The position numbers and the translations under genes are program-made. A stretch of 64,000 nt of DNA from Cohaesibacter sp. ES.047 (GTDB taxonomy: Bacteria > Pseudomonadota > Alphaproteobacteria > Rhizobiales > Cohaesibacteraceae), in contig NZ_LT907844.1 in assembly GCF_900215505.1 (NCBI RefSeq), forward strand, positions 2,638,501 through 2,702,500, read 5' to 3'. Below, in pieces: positions 26,052-34,645 of this stretch. Under the pieces are notes generated by a model. It was not told the DNA's origin, made no database searches, and saw nothing but the letters and a program-made list of their open reading frames with translations. Position 1 is the stretch's first letter. Each line of letters opens with the position of its first letter.

Positions 26052-26156
26052 GCCCGCGTGAGAAGCGGGCAAACGATTGATAGAGGCTGTGTGACATGTG
26101 ACGGCCCTTCATGCTCCCGGTCAGAAAAAGGCACAGTTCACCCGTCGGGCGCCCGA
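26052..26156. other. Gap between dctM and ridA with two inverted repeats
   Basis: The 172-bp gap contains a 6-bp stem with a 7-nt loop (GCCCGC/GCGGGC, 26052-26070), immediately before the ridA ribosome site on the minus strand. It also contains a perfect 12-bp palindrome TCGGGCGCCCGA (26145-26156). They could be a weak terminator, a processing site or an operator that lets ridA and the PLP enzyme be controlled apart from the TRAP genes. Confidence 0.4.
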
Positions 26157-26207
26157 ACCCTAAAGGTCCGCGCGTCCAGTTTTCGGTTTGACTTGTCGTT
26201 CAATTGG

Positions 26208-27500
26208 CTACTGGGCTGGTCCCATCACCAGGTTCGGCAGCCAGAGCGTGATCTCGGGAACTGAGGCAATAAGGATCAGCACCAGGATCGGTGGAATGAG
26301 CAGTGGCAGGATGGCAACCGCCAACTTCTCGAACCTTACGCCAGACACCGCCGACATCAGATAGAGCCCAACGCCCAATGGGGGTGTTGCGATGCCCAGA
26401 AGCAGGGACAGCGTGATCACCATGCCGAACTGAACCCGGTCGATCCCGAACATGTCGGCAATCGGCAGCAGCAGCGGCAGGAGGATGATCTTTGCGGGTG
26501 TCGCTTCCATGAAACAACCAATCAGAACCAGCATTGCAATGGTGAAGGTCAGAAAGACCCCCTTGCTGGCGATGGCGTCCAGAATGCCGGATGCAAAAGC
26601 CTGCGGTACCTGTTCGAAAGCAAACAGCCAGCCCATGATTTGGGAGACACCGATGATCATCATGATCAGCGAGGCCAGCGTGGTGCTTTGCACCAACGCA
26701 TCCCAAAGGGCGTCGTATTTAAGCTTGCGATAGAACAGGCCGATCAGCACGGAATAACCACATGCGATGACACCCGCCTCGGTGGCTGTTGCAAAGCCGA
26801 ATACGATCGCACCGAGGATGATGCCGGGGGCAACCAAAGCAGGAATGCCCTCGATAGTGGCCTTCAAGAGTTCCTTGCGTGTTGCGCGTGGTTCGCGCGG
26901 CATGGGAACCCAGATGGCCATGGTGCGGATATACAGCATGAAGGAGATCGCGACGAGAATCCCCGGAACAATCCCGCCGAGAAACAGCCGGGCGACGGAT
27001 TCACTCGCCAGCCATGCATAGACGATGAGGCTGATCGATGGGGGAACGATTGGACCCACAAGCGACGTTGCAACCGTCAGGGCTGCGGCGAATTCAGGGG
27101 TGTAGCCCCGGGCCCGCATGGCCTTGACTTCTAGCTGACCAAGGCCGGCAATATCGGCGGTCGCCGCCCCGGACACACCGGCAAACAGCAGCGAGGCCAG
27201 AACGTTCACATAGGCAAGCCCGGCCCGGAAGTGCCCCACCAGCGCAAGGGCGAAGTTGAAGATCCGATCCGTCAGGCCGATCGCATTCATCAGATTGCCG
27301 GCCAGAATGAAGAAGGGGATCGCCAACAGGCCGGGTTTGGCCGCCCCGTCGATGATTTGTTGGGGAACAACCAGACTCTGATCCCCGAACCCGGCATAGT
27401 AAAGGCCGGCAACCGAGGCAGCTCCGATTGCAATGGTGACCGGTACACCGACCATCATCAGGATAATGAAGCCACCAATGACGAGAAATCCGAGGGTCAT
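26208..27500 (-). CDS. dctM: TRAP transporter large permease (DctM family)
   Basis: The 430-residue membrane protein is the ion-coupled channel subunit of a TRAP importer, with about twelve predicted helices. Typical stretches are 'LAIPFFILAGNLMNAIGLTDRIFNFALALVGHFRAGLAYVNVLASLLFAGVSGAATADIAGLG' early on and 'IATPPLGVGLYLMSAVSGVRFEKLA' late. It overlaps the small permease gene by 4 nt. TRAP systems bring in organic acids, amino acids and related anions at the expense of a sodium gradient. Confidence 0.93.
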   Translation of the reverse strand: MTLGFLVIGGFIILMMVGVPVTIAIGAASVAGLYYAGFGDQSLVVPQQIIDGAAKPGLLAIPFFILAGNLMNAIGLTDRIFNFALALVGHFRAGLAYVNVLASLLFAGVSGAATADIAGLGQLEVKAMRARGYTPEFAAALTVATSLVGPIVPPSISLIVYAWLASESVARLFLGGIVPGILVAISFMLYIRTMAIWVPMPREPRATRKELLKATIEGIPALVAPGIILGAIVFGFATATEAGVIACGYSVLIGLFYRKLKYDALWDALVQSTTLASLIMMIIGVSQIMGWLFAFEQVPQAFASGILDAIASKGVFLTFTIAMLVLIGCFMEATPAKIILLPLLLPIADMFGIDRVQFGMVITLSLLLGIATPPLGVGLYLMSAVSGVRFEKLAVAILPLLIPPILVLILIASVPEITLWLPNLVMGPAQ

Positions 27501-28021
27501 GTCTGTACCTCCGGTTCGTCAAGTGTGTCGACCTTTTCAAAAGGCGTGACTTGGCCGGTTGCGATCTGGATGAAGTTCAGCAGCATGTGGAGGAAAACCA
27601 GAACGGATGAAATGAAGAGGGGCAAGGATCTCGCCCACAGTGGCAGGTCGATCATGTCCATCTTGGTTTGCTGGATGACAATCAGCGAAGGTGCCGCACG
27701 CAGGATGGCAATCATGAAAAGCATACCCACCGTGCAGGCAAACAAACCACCCAGGATACGCAGTGGTTTGGGCAGGCGGATCATGATCACATCCACGACA
27801 ACATCGCGTTTCCCGCGCACATAGGCATAGAAGCCGAAGAACAGCATCCATGCAAAGAGCAACAGGGTCCAAGGGAAGACCCAGCCGAAGGCTTGATCGA
27901 GCGTCGCCCGAACCACGACATTCACCAGATTGATAGAGACCATGATCAACAGGCTGATGGTTGCCAACCATCTGAAAAGGATGGCAACCATATCAAGCGC
28001 TTTGTTGAGCGACGTCATCAT
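27497..28021 (-). CDS. dctQ: TRAP transporter small permease (DctQ family)
   Basis: The 174-residue product has four membrane helices and the family pattern 'LINVVVRATLDQAFGWVFPWTLLLFAWMLFFGFYAYVRGKRDVVVDVI'-like (first residues here NLVNVVVRAT). It is the membrane partner of DctM. The gene lies 4 bp after the binding-protein gene and overlaps dctM by 4 nt, so the three genes form one unit. The ATG at 28021 is followed by a second ATG, so the start may shift by one codon. Confidence 0.9.
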   Translation of the reverse strand: MMTSLNKALDMVAILFRWLATISLLIMVSINLVNVVVRATLDQAFGWVFPWTLLLFAWMLFFGFYAYVRGKRDVVVDVIMIRLPKPLRILGGLFACTVGMLFMIAILRAAPSLIVIQQTKMDMIDLPLWARSLPLFISSVLVFLHMLLNFIQIATGQVTPFEKVDTLDEPEVQT

Positions 28022-28025
28022 TCGA

Positions 28026-29024
28026 CTATTTTCCCCGGGCCGCTTTTACTGCGTCAAGAAGACCTGCTGGCAGTTTGCCTGCGGCTTCCCGTGCTTCGTA
28101 AAATTCGGCCATCTTGGCCACGAGCGGGCTGGAGTCAAATTCAAAGTTGACCTTTACGCCCTCAACCGCCTCAAGTTCGGCCTGCATGGAGGCTGAAGCC
28201 TTGGCAAGAAGATCGCGGCCAAAGGCAGCTGCTTCCTTGTGGGCGCGTAGCATGGCGGCCTTGTTTTCCTCGGACAGCTTATCCCATGCCTTCTTGTTCA
28301 TCATCCACGCAACGGCCTGAGGATATTCGTCGGTCCGGATGATGTTCGGAGCAACTTCGTAGAAACGCATGGATTTGATCAGCTCGGCCGGAGAGGTCAC
28401 ACCATCGACGATGCCGCGATTGATGCCGTCATAGACTTCGCCCCATGGCAGAACGCGAACCTCTGCACCAAGATGTGTCCAGGCATCAATTACCAGCTCA
28501 TTCTGATACTGGCGGATTTTGAGGCCCTCGATGTCGGCAGCGGTTTCAATCGGCTCTTTGGTCAGCAACGTGCGGAAGGAACCGCGCGGCATATCGGGAA
28601 TGGAGCCTAGGACCGAAATATCGGCTGTCTCTTCGACGCTTTTCAGCCAGGACTGAAACAAGTCGCCTTCGATGAAGTTGGACCAGTGCGCATAGTCGTC
28701 AAACAGGAATGGCGCGGCAGCATAACGGATGCCTTCTTCCCAGCGAGCCAGGAAGGATGAACCGGACGGAGCGAGCTGAATGAGGCCCAGGCTCAACTGT
28801 TCGACAACAGAGTTCATTGAGCCGATCTGCTCATTGGGATAGATGCGGATCTCGATGTCACCATCGGTATACTCGGAAACCAGCTCAGCAAATTTCTGAT
28901 AGGACTGACCCTCGAAGCTTTCAGCGGTCATCATGGAACTCAGGCGCCATGTTTCGGCATTTGCATCGGCAGCAAAGAAGGTCAAGGCGGCGGCGCAGGC
29001 AAGGCGTGCGGGCAGGGACGTCAT
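28026..29024 (-). CDS. dctP: TRAP transporter substrate-binding protein (DctP family)
   Basis: The 332-residue periplasmic protein begins with a signal peptide ('LPARLACAAALTFFAADANAE'). It has family features such as 'FAELVSEYTDGDIEIRIYPNEQIGS' and the carboxylate-clamping Arg171 in 'LKIRQY'. 'LGAEVRVLPWGEVYDGINRGIVDGVTSP' follows. The conserved Arg suggests a ligand with a carboxyl group. The ATG at 29024 has AGAGGAG upstream; the frame is open further up to 29117 without reason to use it. It is the first gene of the TRAP operon, divergent from the M19-like gene. Confidence 0.92.
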   Translation of the reverse strand: MTSLPARLACAAALTFFAADANAETWRLSSMMTAESFEGQSYQKFAELVSEYTDGDIEIRIYPNEQIGSMNSVVEQLSLGLIQLAPSGSSFLARWEEGIRYAAAPFLFDDYAHWSNFIEGDLFQSWLKSVEETADISVLGSIPDMPRGSFRTLLTKEPIETAADIEGLKIRQYQNELVIDAWTHLGAEVRVLPWGEVYDGINRGIVDGVTSPAELIKSMRFYEVAPNIIRTDEYPQAVAWMMNKKAWDKLSEENKAAMLRAHKEAAAFGRDLLAKASASMQAELEAVEGVKVNFEFDSSPLVAKMAEFYEAREAAGKLPAGLLDAVKAARGK

Positions 29025-29406
29025 ACAGAACTCCTCTTGGAACGTGTCCAAACTATTGTCGGATATGCGGGTGATTTTTATATTTATGCATATATCTGAT
29101 GATAAAATATATATCATGTCAATAGAGAATGGACGAAATGCATTGCGAAAATTTCGTCAACCTGATCATGCACAGCTTCTGATGTTGTATGTTAAAAGTT
29201 ATATAATCTAGCAAGTTCAATTTATTAAAGAAAAATTCTTGCGGTTCCTACGCACGGGGTGGCGCGCTTTTGGAAAAGTTTGGGCTTGTTCTATAATTCA
29301 TTTAATGCATGATATAGATATAACTATGCGACTTATAAAAGCAGCAAGACGATGAAACACGCTCTGTGAATTCAATGCGTTGCTCTTCGACATCTGGAGT
29401 TGGAAC
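29025..29406. promoter_or_regulatory. Divergent control region, TRAP operon / M19-like operon
   Basis: These 382 bp are strongly AT-rich and contain no gene. They must hold the promoters of the minus-strand TRAP operon and of the plus-strand M19-like/UroD-like operon. A short inverted repeat CGAAA-A-TTTCG lies near 29147-29157, and alternating A/T tracts occur near 29090-29110. The LysR regulator at 31.7-32.6 kb is the best candidate to act here, but I see no certain T-N11-A operator. Confidence 0.5.
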
Positions 29407-30405
29407 ATGACCGAGGCGCAAGCCCTCCATCAGGAAGCCATTTTGATTGATGGCCTGAACATTTGTAATTGGAACAGGGAAATCTTCGAGGAGTATCGCG
29501 AAGGCGGCGTAACGGCTGTTTCCTGCACGACCGCAGTTTGGGAGAATTTCCGCGATGGCATGATCGAGGTGGCCAAGTGGCTCCAGTGGTATGAAGAGCA
29601 TGGCGACCTGATCATGCCCGTACACAGCCCTGCCGATATCCTCAAAGCCAAAGAGCAAGACAAGACCGGTATTATCCTGAGCTGGCAGAACACGTCGCCG
29701 CTGGAAGATCGCCTCGACTATGTGCGCCTGTTCAAGAAGCTCGGTGTCGGCATCATGCAGCTGACTTACAACACCCAGAACTATGCCGGATCTGGCTATC
29801 AGGAAACGAACGACTCCGGTCTCAGCGATTGGGGGCGGGAACTGATCGACACCATGGGCGAGGCCGGTGTGGTCTGTGATTTGTCGCACGTAGGCGACAA
29901 GACAAGCGCCGATGTGATTGCCTATTCCAAGAAACCGGTCGCCTTTACCCATGTCCTACCGCGGGCCCTGCTTGATCGCGGGCGCAACAAGCCTGACGAC
30001 CTGCTCAAGGGCGCGGCTGAAACCGGAGGGGTCGTCGGTTTCTCTCTCTTCGCGCCGGGCATGAAAAAAGGCAATGATTCTACGATTGATGATGTGGTCG
30101 AAGCCATCGACTATCTGGTCGATCTGATTGGTGAAGATCATGTCACCGTCGGCACCGACTTCAGCATCGGCCATCCGCGTCCCGGATCGTTCCTGTTGTG
30201 GTGCAACAAGGACAAGGGCACGGGCCGCAAGTTGACGGAATTTGGCTCCAAGCCGGTCAAGAAGCCAAAAGGCATCGAGCGGATGCGCGAATTCCCCAAT
30301 CTCACCGAAGCGCTGCTCAAACATGGCTATTCCAAAGAACGCATCCTGAAGATCTACGGTGGCAACTGGATGCGCGTTCTTGGTCAGGTTTGGGAAGGAG
30401 AATGA
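29407..30405 (+). CDS. M19 dipeptidase-fold protein with degenerate metal site
   Basis: The 332-residue protein aligns along its length with membrane (renal) dipeptidases of family M19. The second-half ligands are intact: His161 in 'VVCDLSHVGD', His182 in 'PVAFTHVLPRAL' (the usual 21-residue spacing), and Asp251 in 'HVTVGTDFS'. The usual first motif D-G-H-N-D reads D-G-L-N-I at 15-19, so both its metal ligands (His to Leu17, Asp to Ile19) are lost. The bridging Glu position reads Trp93-Gln94. It is therefore unlikely to be a normal two-zinc dipeptidase. There is no signal peptide. The ATG at 29407 has GGAG 7 nt upstream. It is coupled to the UroD-like gene, which starts 2 bp after the stop. 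Confidence 0.85.
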   Translation: MTEAQALHQEAILIDGLNICNWNREIFEEYREGGVTAVSCTTAVWENFRDGMIEVAKWLQWYEEHGDLIMPVHSPADILKAKEQDKTGIILSWQNTSPLEDRLDYVRLFKKLGVGIMQLTYNTQNYAGSGYQETNDSGLSDWGRELIDTMGEAGVVCDLSHVGDKTSADVIAYSKKPVAFTHVLPRALLDRGRNKPDDLLKGAAETGGVVGFSLFAPGMKKGNDSTIDDVVEAIDYLVDLIGEDHVTVGTDFSIGHPRPGSFLLWCNKDKGTGRKLTEFGSKPVKKPKGIERMREFPNLTEALLKHGYSKERILKIYGGNWMRVLGQVWEGE

Positions 30406-30407
30406 TC

Positions 30408-31427
30408 ATGAACCGCACTGAACGCCTCGAAGCCGTAGTCAACGGCAAGACACCCGACCGCATTCCGGTTTCCGCCTGGGGACATTTCTATGTCGAGGAA
30501 CAGCGGGCAGACACCTTCGCTGACAAGATGCTGTCGTTCCGCGAGACCTATGACTGGGACATCCTGAAAGTGCATGCGCGGGCGAGTTATCATGTCGAGC
30601 CTTTCGGCTTCCAGATCGACCCATCCGATGATCCGGCTGTTGGTCACGGACTGCTTCACAGCCCGGTGCAGGAAGCCGAAGACTGGTTCAAGCTCAAGCC
30701 GCAGCCGGTCGACAATGCCGCTTTTGATGAGCAGATGAAAGTGCTCGAGCTGATCCGCAAAGGCCTTCCAAAGGATGTGCCGCTGATCATGACGGTCTTC
30801 ACGCCGCTGGATATCGCCGACAAGATGCTGGACCGCAATGCGTCAGTTCTGGCCCAGCATATCGAGGAAGCCCCCGAAGCGGTGGCCTATGGTCTGTCCG
30901 TATTTGCCGAAACCCTGTCCCATTTTGTCCGCAAGGTGACACAGTTCGGCGTTGACGGGATCTTCTTCTCCACCAAGTGGGTGAACGGTGCCAAGCTGAG
31001 CGCCGCAGACTATCGCAAACTCTGCCTGCCGCATGATCTGAGCATGATGGCGTCAGCCGCCAATCTGCCGTTCAACATCATGCATGTCTGCCAGAATGAG
31101 GTTTTCATGGACACCTTCCGTGATTATCCGGTTTCGATCATGCATTGGGATGATCATGGACCGCACAATCCGAGCCTGCGCATGGGCCGCCAGATGACGG
31201 GCCTGTGTTCCGGTGGTGGGGTTGATGCCAAGACGCTGGCCAACGGCACGCCGGACGATGTCAGCGCCAAGGCCGTCAACACGATCCTTGAGAACAATGG
31301 TCAGGGCATGATCCTTGCGCCGGGTTGCTCCATCGTCACGGCAAAAACCTCAAGTGCCAATCTGCAGGCTTTGAGCGAGGCACCGGTGAAGGCACAGGCG
31401 TTGCTCGAAAAAGGAAAAGCCGCCTGA
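30408..31427 (+). CDS. UroD-superfamily methyltransferase-like protein
   Basis: The 339-residue protein belongs to the uroporphyrinogen-decarboxylase superfamily but is not HemE: the substrate-binding N-terminal motifs are absent. It has the zinc pattern of the MtaA/MtbA/CmuA methyltransferase branch, His226-x-Cys228 in 'IMHVCQN' and Cys307 in 'APGCSI', with 'FTPLDIADKML' and 'GVDGIFFSTKWV' between expected strands. Such proteins move methyl groups between cobalamin proteins, thiols or methylated substrates. No corrinoid-binding protein is encoded nearby. The ATG at 30408 has AAGGAG at good spacing; an ATG at 30402 overlapping the previous stop is too close to it. Substrate unknown. Confidence 0.82.
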   Translation: MNRTERLEAVVNGKTPDRIPVSAWGHFYVEEQRADTFADKMLSFRETYDWDILKVHARASYHVEPFGFQIDPSDDPAVGHGLLHSPVQEAEDWFKLKPQPVDNAAFDEQMKVLELIRKGLPKDVPLIMTVFTPLDIADKMLDRNASVLAQHIEEAPEAVAYGLSVFAETLSHFVRKVTQFGVDGIFFSTKWVNGAKLSAADYRKLCLPHDLSMMASAANLPFNIMHVCQNEVFMDTFRDYPVSIMHWDDHGPHNPSLRMGRQMTGLCSGGGVDAKTLANGTPDDVSAKAVNTILENNGQGMILAPGCSIVTAKTSSANLQALSEAPVKAQALLEKGKAA

Positions 31428-31587
31428 CGCTCAGGCTCTGCAAGACAGAATAAACACCTGTTGGCGCGCCTTCCCCATCCCCCCCATTGAAGCGCGCCAA
31501 CAAGGCAAGAATAAGCAGCCGCCATCTCTATCCCGCAGGTTTCGGACCTCTCCCAGTAATCCGATCCAGTCCAAGAGATGGCACTTT

Positions 31588-31623
31588 GATCCCTGGTCTT
31601 GAGTGGCCAGGGATCTTTTTTTT
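31588..31623 (+). terminator. Terminator after the UroD-like gene
   Basis: A perfect 9-bp stem (GATCCCTGG at 31588-31596 with 31607-31615) has a 10-nt loop and is followed by eight T residues. It ends the M19-like/UroD-like transcript before the convergent LysR gene. Confidence 0.9.
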
Positions 31624-31684
31624 GCTCAGGCAAGATCAGCGCAAGACAAGCCTTGCGTCCCACAAGCGCCAATCTGGCACCGCG

Positions 31685-32629
31685 TCAGCGTTTGCGGCTG
31701 TCTGCTTTTTTGCTTTTGGATTTGTCCAGACGGCGGAAGCCGGGTACCGCCTCGCCAACCACTTCTTCATGCAGACTGACGAGATCGCGCAACACAGACA
31801 GCTGCGGATGGCCCTCGGCGACAATCACACTCCACGAAAACAGGATTTCCTCGGCCAGCGGTCGAATGGCAACCTTGTCGAGCGGCACACTGAAGGCTGT
31901 CAGAGGATCCACGATGCCAACGGCGGAGCCCGACTGGATGCAGTGAAGCGCGGCGATGGTGGAGGAGCAGGAGATTTCCTGATCGATATGGATGCCGCGC
32001 TCGGCGAGGGCATCATTGATCATCCGTCGGAAACGGAAGCGGTCGCCCAGCGTGGCAAAGCGGCGACCTCGGAAGTCATCTATTTTCAGCAGCTTCTTGC
32101 TGGCCAGCATATCGCCGTCTGGCAGGGCCGCAACGCAAGGGGCCGCGAAGGAGCCAATAATCTCAAGGCCCGGATGATCCAGAGGCGGGTTTGAGAAGCC
32201 CAGATCAGCTTGCCCGTTGACAACCATCTGAGGAACGATCTCCGCCCGTTGCAGACTGAGGCCGATATTGCCCGGTGTCTGCTCAGCAGGCATCCGCGCC
32301 AGAATCTTGGGAACGAACGCGACGCCAACCGAAGAAATCGACGCGATATTGAACGACCGCGGAGCCGAGGTGGCAATGTCGCGGGCCCGGTGTTCGAGCC
32401 GTACGACAGCATTCAGAAGTCCTTCCGCCTCACTGTAGAAATCAAGGCCATCATGGGTGGGAATGATCTTGGGGCCGTTGCGCGTCAGGAGTTGAAAGCC
32501 GACCGAGGATTCCAGATCCTGCACGAGGCGCGACACAGTCGGCTGAGACGTCCCCAGTACCCGAGCGGCAACGGTCATGCTGCCGGTTGATACAACCGTA
32601 ACGAAAGCTTCAAGCTGACGAAAATCCAA
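31685..32629 (-). CDS. LysR-family transcriptional regulator
   Basis: The 314-residue protein has the LysR N-terminal winged helix ('MDFRQLEAFVTVVSTGSMTVAARVLGTSQPTVSRLVQDLES') and a two-lobed effector domain with 'GQADLGFSNPPLDHPGLEIIGSFAAPCVAALPDG' and 'IQSGSAVGIVDPLTAF'. The tail is basic and low in complexity. It sits between the UroD-like gene and the M81 gene and probably controls one or both, and perhaps the TRAP operon. The effector would be a small molecule, likely the imported compound, by inference from context. Confidence 0.92.
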   Translation of the reverse strand: MDFRQLEAFVTVVSTGSMTVAARVLGTSQPTVSRLVQDLESSVGFQLLTRNGPKIIPTHDGLDFYSEAEGLLNAVVRLEHRARDIATSAPRSFNIASISSVGVAFVPKILARMPAEQTPGNIGLSLQRAEIVPQMVVNGQADLGFSNPPLDHPGLEIIGSFAAPCVAALPDGDMLASKKLLKIDDFRGRRFATLGDRFRFRRMINDALAERGIHIDQEISCSSTIAALHCIQSGSAVGIVDPLTAFSVPLDKVAIRPLAEEILFSWSVIVAEGHPQLSVLRDLVSLHEEVVGEAVPGFRRLDKSKSKKADSRKR

Positions 32630-32833
32630 GTCGTTTCCTCTTGATTTCTTGCGGAACCAACTCTCTCTATCGTGCCGATGCGTCAGGCACTGAAGGCCTG
32701 TTGTCAGAACGATTCCGAGATGGTCTGAACCCGAAAAGATATATATAAAACAAAATTCTGCGTCAATTCTTCGAAGGCGTGAACCCCACCTCTCTCAAAA
32801 CCCCGATGCAACCGATCATCTTTCATTCTGTCT

Positions 32834-34264
32834 TCAGATCGTATCGGCCTCAAAAGCAGGTGCCTTGAGCGGCGATGACAGGCCAAAACTGTCGACCAGA
32901 ACGACCCCGCCCGTCGCAATGGTACGATAGGACGCGCGGAAATGGGCGATGGATTTCACGGCAACGATGTCCATCTTATCAAGATCGACCCCGAAGGCGG
33001 TAAAGGCATTGGTATCATACGCCTGCACACGGTTGCTGGATAGAAGAATCCGCGAAGGACCCACGCCCAGCACCGCGCCTTGCCCGCCGTCCAGCCTTTC
33101 CCCCTTCATCATCGGACCCGTGTTGCGATAGGCAATGTGCGGAAGGGCGAGAATGGTCGTCTCCACATCGCCGCCAGCCGTGGGAAGCTGAAAGCTGGCA
33201 CCCACACCGGCTGAAACGGCTTGTCTGACCAAACCCTCATTGATCAGGAAAGCAAAAGCAAAGGGGCGTTCGAGAGAGAGGAGCACAGGCAACAGATCGG
33301 TCGTATCGCCGTTGCCGCCACCGCCGGGATTGTCGCCTACATCGCCAATCACGACGCGGCCGCCCGAAAGAGCTTGCCGAATCTGGGGCAAAGCCTGTTC
33401 GATTGAGAGAATGGGCGCAACCAGATCCTGCCTGACGGCGTCAATGGCCTTGGCCATTCTCTTGGCAACAGCTTCTGTTGCGTGTGGGTCGGATGTGGTA
33501 ACGAGCAGCGCGGTACCGCGAAAGGGCGCCCGGGAATAGGGGAAGCCGCCAAGAAGGCTTGCATCGCGGATGGCGCCGGTTTCCAAGCCGTCGCTTAGGC
33601 GCGCGAGAGCGCCAAAGGGCCCTGAAAGGGTTTCCTGTCTTGGCATGGGGACCGCAAGTCCCATCGGGAATCTGTGGGTTTTGAGCACCTCGCCCGACGT
33701 GGCGAGGTGAACCAGACGCGCGCCGCGTTCGGCTGTATCCGTATGCGGGTAGAGCTTGCCGCCGATGACGATATCCGCCGTCTCGACTAGGGCCGCGCTG
33801 ATATTGGCGTGAAAATCAAGCGAAATGGCAAGCGTGGTCTGATCGCCGATCAGGGCCCTGACCGCGCGGACGATACGGCCTTCAGGATCCTCGCACTGGT
33901 CCACCAGCAGGGCGCCATGCAACAACAGGAACAGATGAACAAGCGGACCGTTCGCGAGTATGGACTGCAAGCTTTCGAGCAATTCCGACAGAAGATGCTC
34001 GAACGCATCCCTTGCAACAGGCCCGCCCGGCAGACAGGCCGTGCACAGCCCGATCTCGGTCTCCATCGACAGCCCGTCAAGAGCATTCAGGACACCGCCC
34101 AGCCAGTTTTGCGTCTCTCTGAACTCGGCGCGGGCGGCGTCACCCACAAGGTGGTGGCGGCCTAGAAAATCCTGACGGGTTACGAGGCGCGGGGAAAGGC
34201 AGCTGGCTTCATGGAAGAATTGCAGAACCCCCGCACGCGGGGCGGGGCTAGGTGTTTCGGTCAT
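32834..34264 (-). CDS. M81 family (MlrC-like) metallopeptidase-family protein
   Basis: The 476-residue protein belongs to the M81/MlrC family, named for the Sphingomonas enzyme that finishes linearised microcystin breakdown. It has the metal-binding stretches Asp150-x-His152 ('SLDFHANIS') and His174-x-Asp176 ('LYPHTDTAERG'), and the C-terminal-half signature 'DNPGGGGNGDTTDLLPVLL'. Most members have unknown substrates. The ATG at 34264 is placed just before the conserved start 'AGVLQFFHEASCLSPR'; a TTG at 34348 or an ATG at 34324 would be longer. It is on the same strand as LysR, 204 bp upstream of it, and may be a separate unit. Confidence 0.87.
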   Translation of the reverse strand: MTETPSPAPRAGVLQFFHEASCLSPRLVTRQDFLGRHHLVGDAARAEFRETQNWLGGVLNALDGLSMETEIGLCTACLPGGPVARDAFEHLLSELLESLQSILANGPLVHLFLLLHGALLVDQCEDPEGRIVRAVRALIGDQTTLAISLDFHANISAALVETADIVIGGKLYPHTDTAERGARLVHLATSGEVLKTHRFPMGLAVPMPRQETLSGPFGALARLSDGLETGAIRDASLLGGFPYSRAPFRGTALLVTTSDPHATEAVAKRMAKAIDAVRQDLVAPILSIEQALPQIRQALSGGRVVIGDVGDNPGGGGNGDTTDLLPVLLSLERPFAFAFLINEGLVRQAVSAGVGASFQLPTAGGDVETTILALPHIAYRNTGPMMKGERLDGGQGAVLGVGPSRILLSSNRVQAYDTNAFTAFGVDLDKMDIVAVKSIAHFRASYRTIATGGVVLVDSFGLSSPLKAPAFEADTI

Positions 34265-34645
34265 CACAGTCAGGCTTTGGGCTTCAAGTTGCCAAGGATC
34301 AGATGGCAAGGGGTTGTGTTGCATGAGAGTCTGGGCAAATCCCGGCAACGATCAAACCACATTTTGCAAAGAAGTGAGACAAGAAAACAGGGCTGACGCC
34401 AATAAAAGCACCCATATCCAGCAATTTTGCCTCTACTGGAACGGACCTTCCAATTTTGACACCGGATCAAAAAGACCCAGATAAATCAGCCAAGCAAATA
34501 CATAAACTCTCCAGCGGCAGACCCAAGCCTGTTCGGGCGTTCAAGATGTTTGGACCAATCCAAAATGTCTGCTTCGAGCCCATTGTGACTGATGCTGCGT
34601 AGAATTTGAAAGACTGCTTTAGGGAAGCGAACACTACCCAAGAGC
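34265..34645. other. Gene-free stretch between M81 gene and acetyltransferase gene
   Basis: About 380 bp show no convincing gene on either strand and a visibly lower GC content than the catabolic genes around. The part next to 34265 should contain the promoter of the M81 gene. I found no strong hairpin, repeat or RNA signature here. Confidence 0.4.

Noticed and set aside
30402-30407. Alternative ATG for the UroD-like gene overlapping the previous stop
   Set aside because: The AAGGAG site is only 2-3 nt away from it, whereas the ATG at 30408 has normal spacing.
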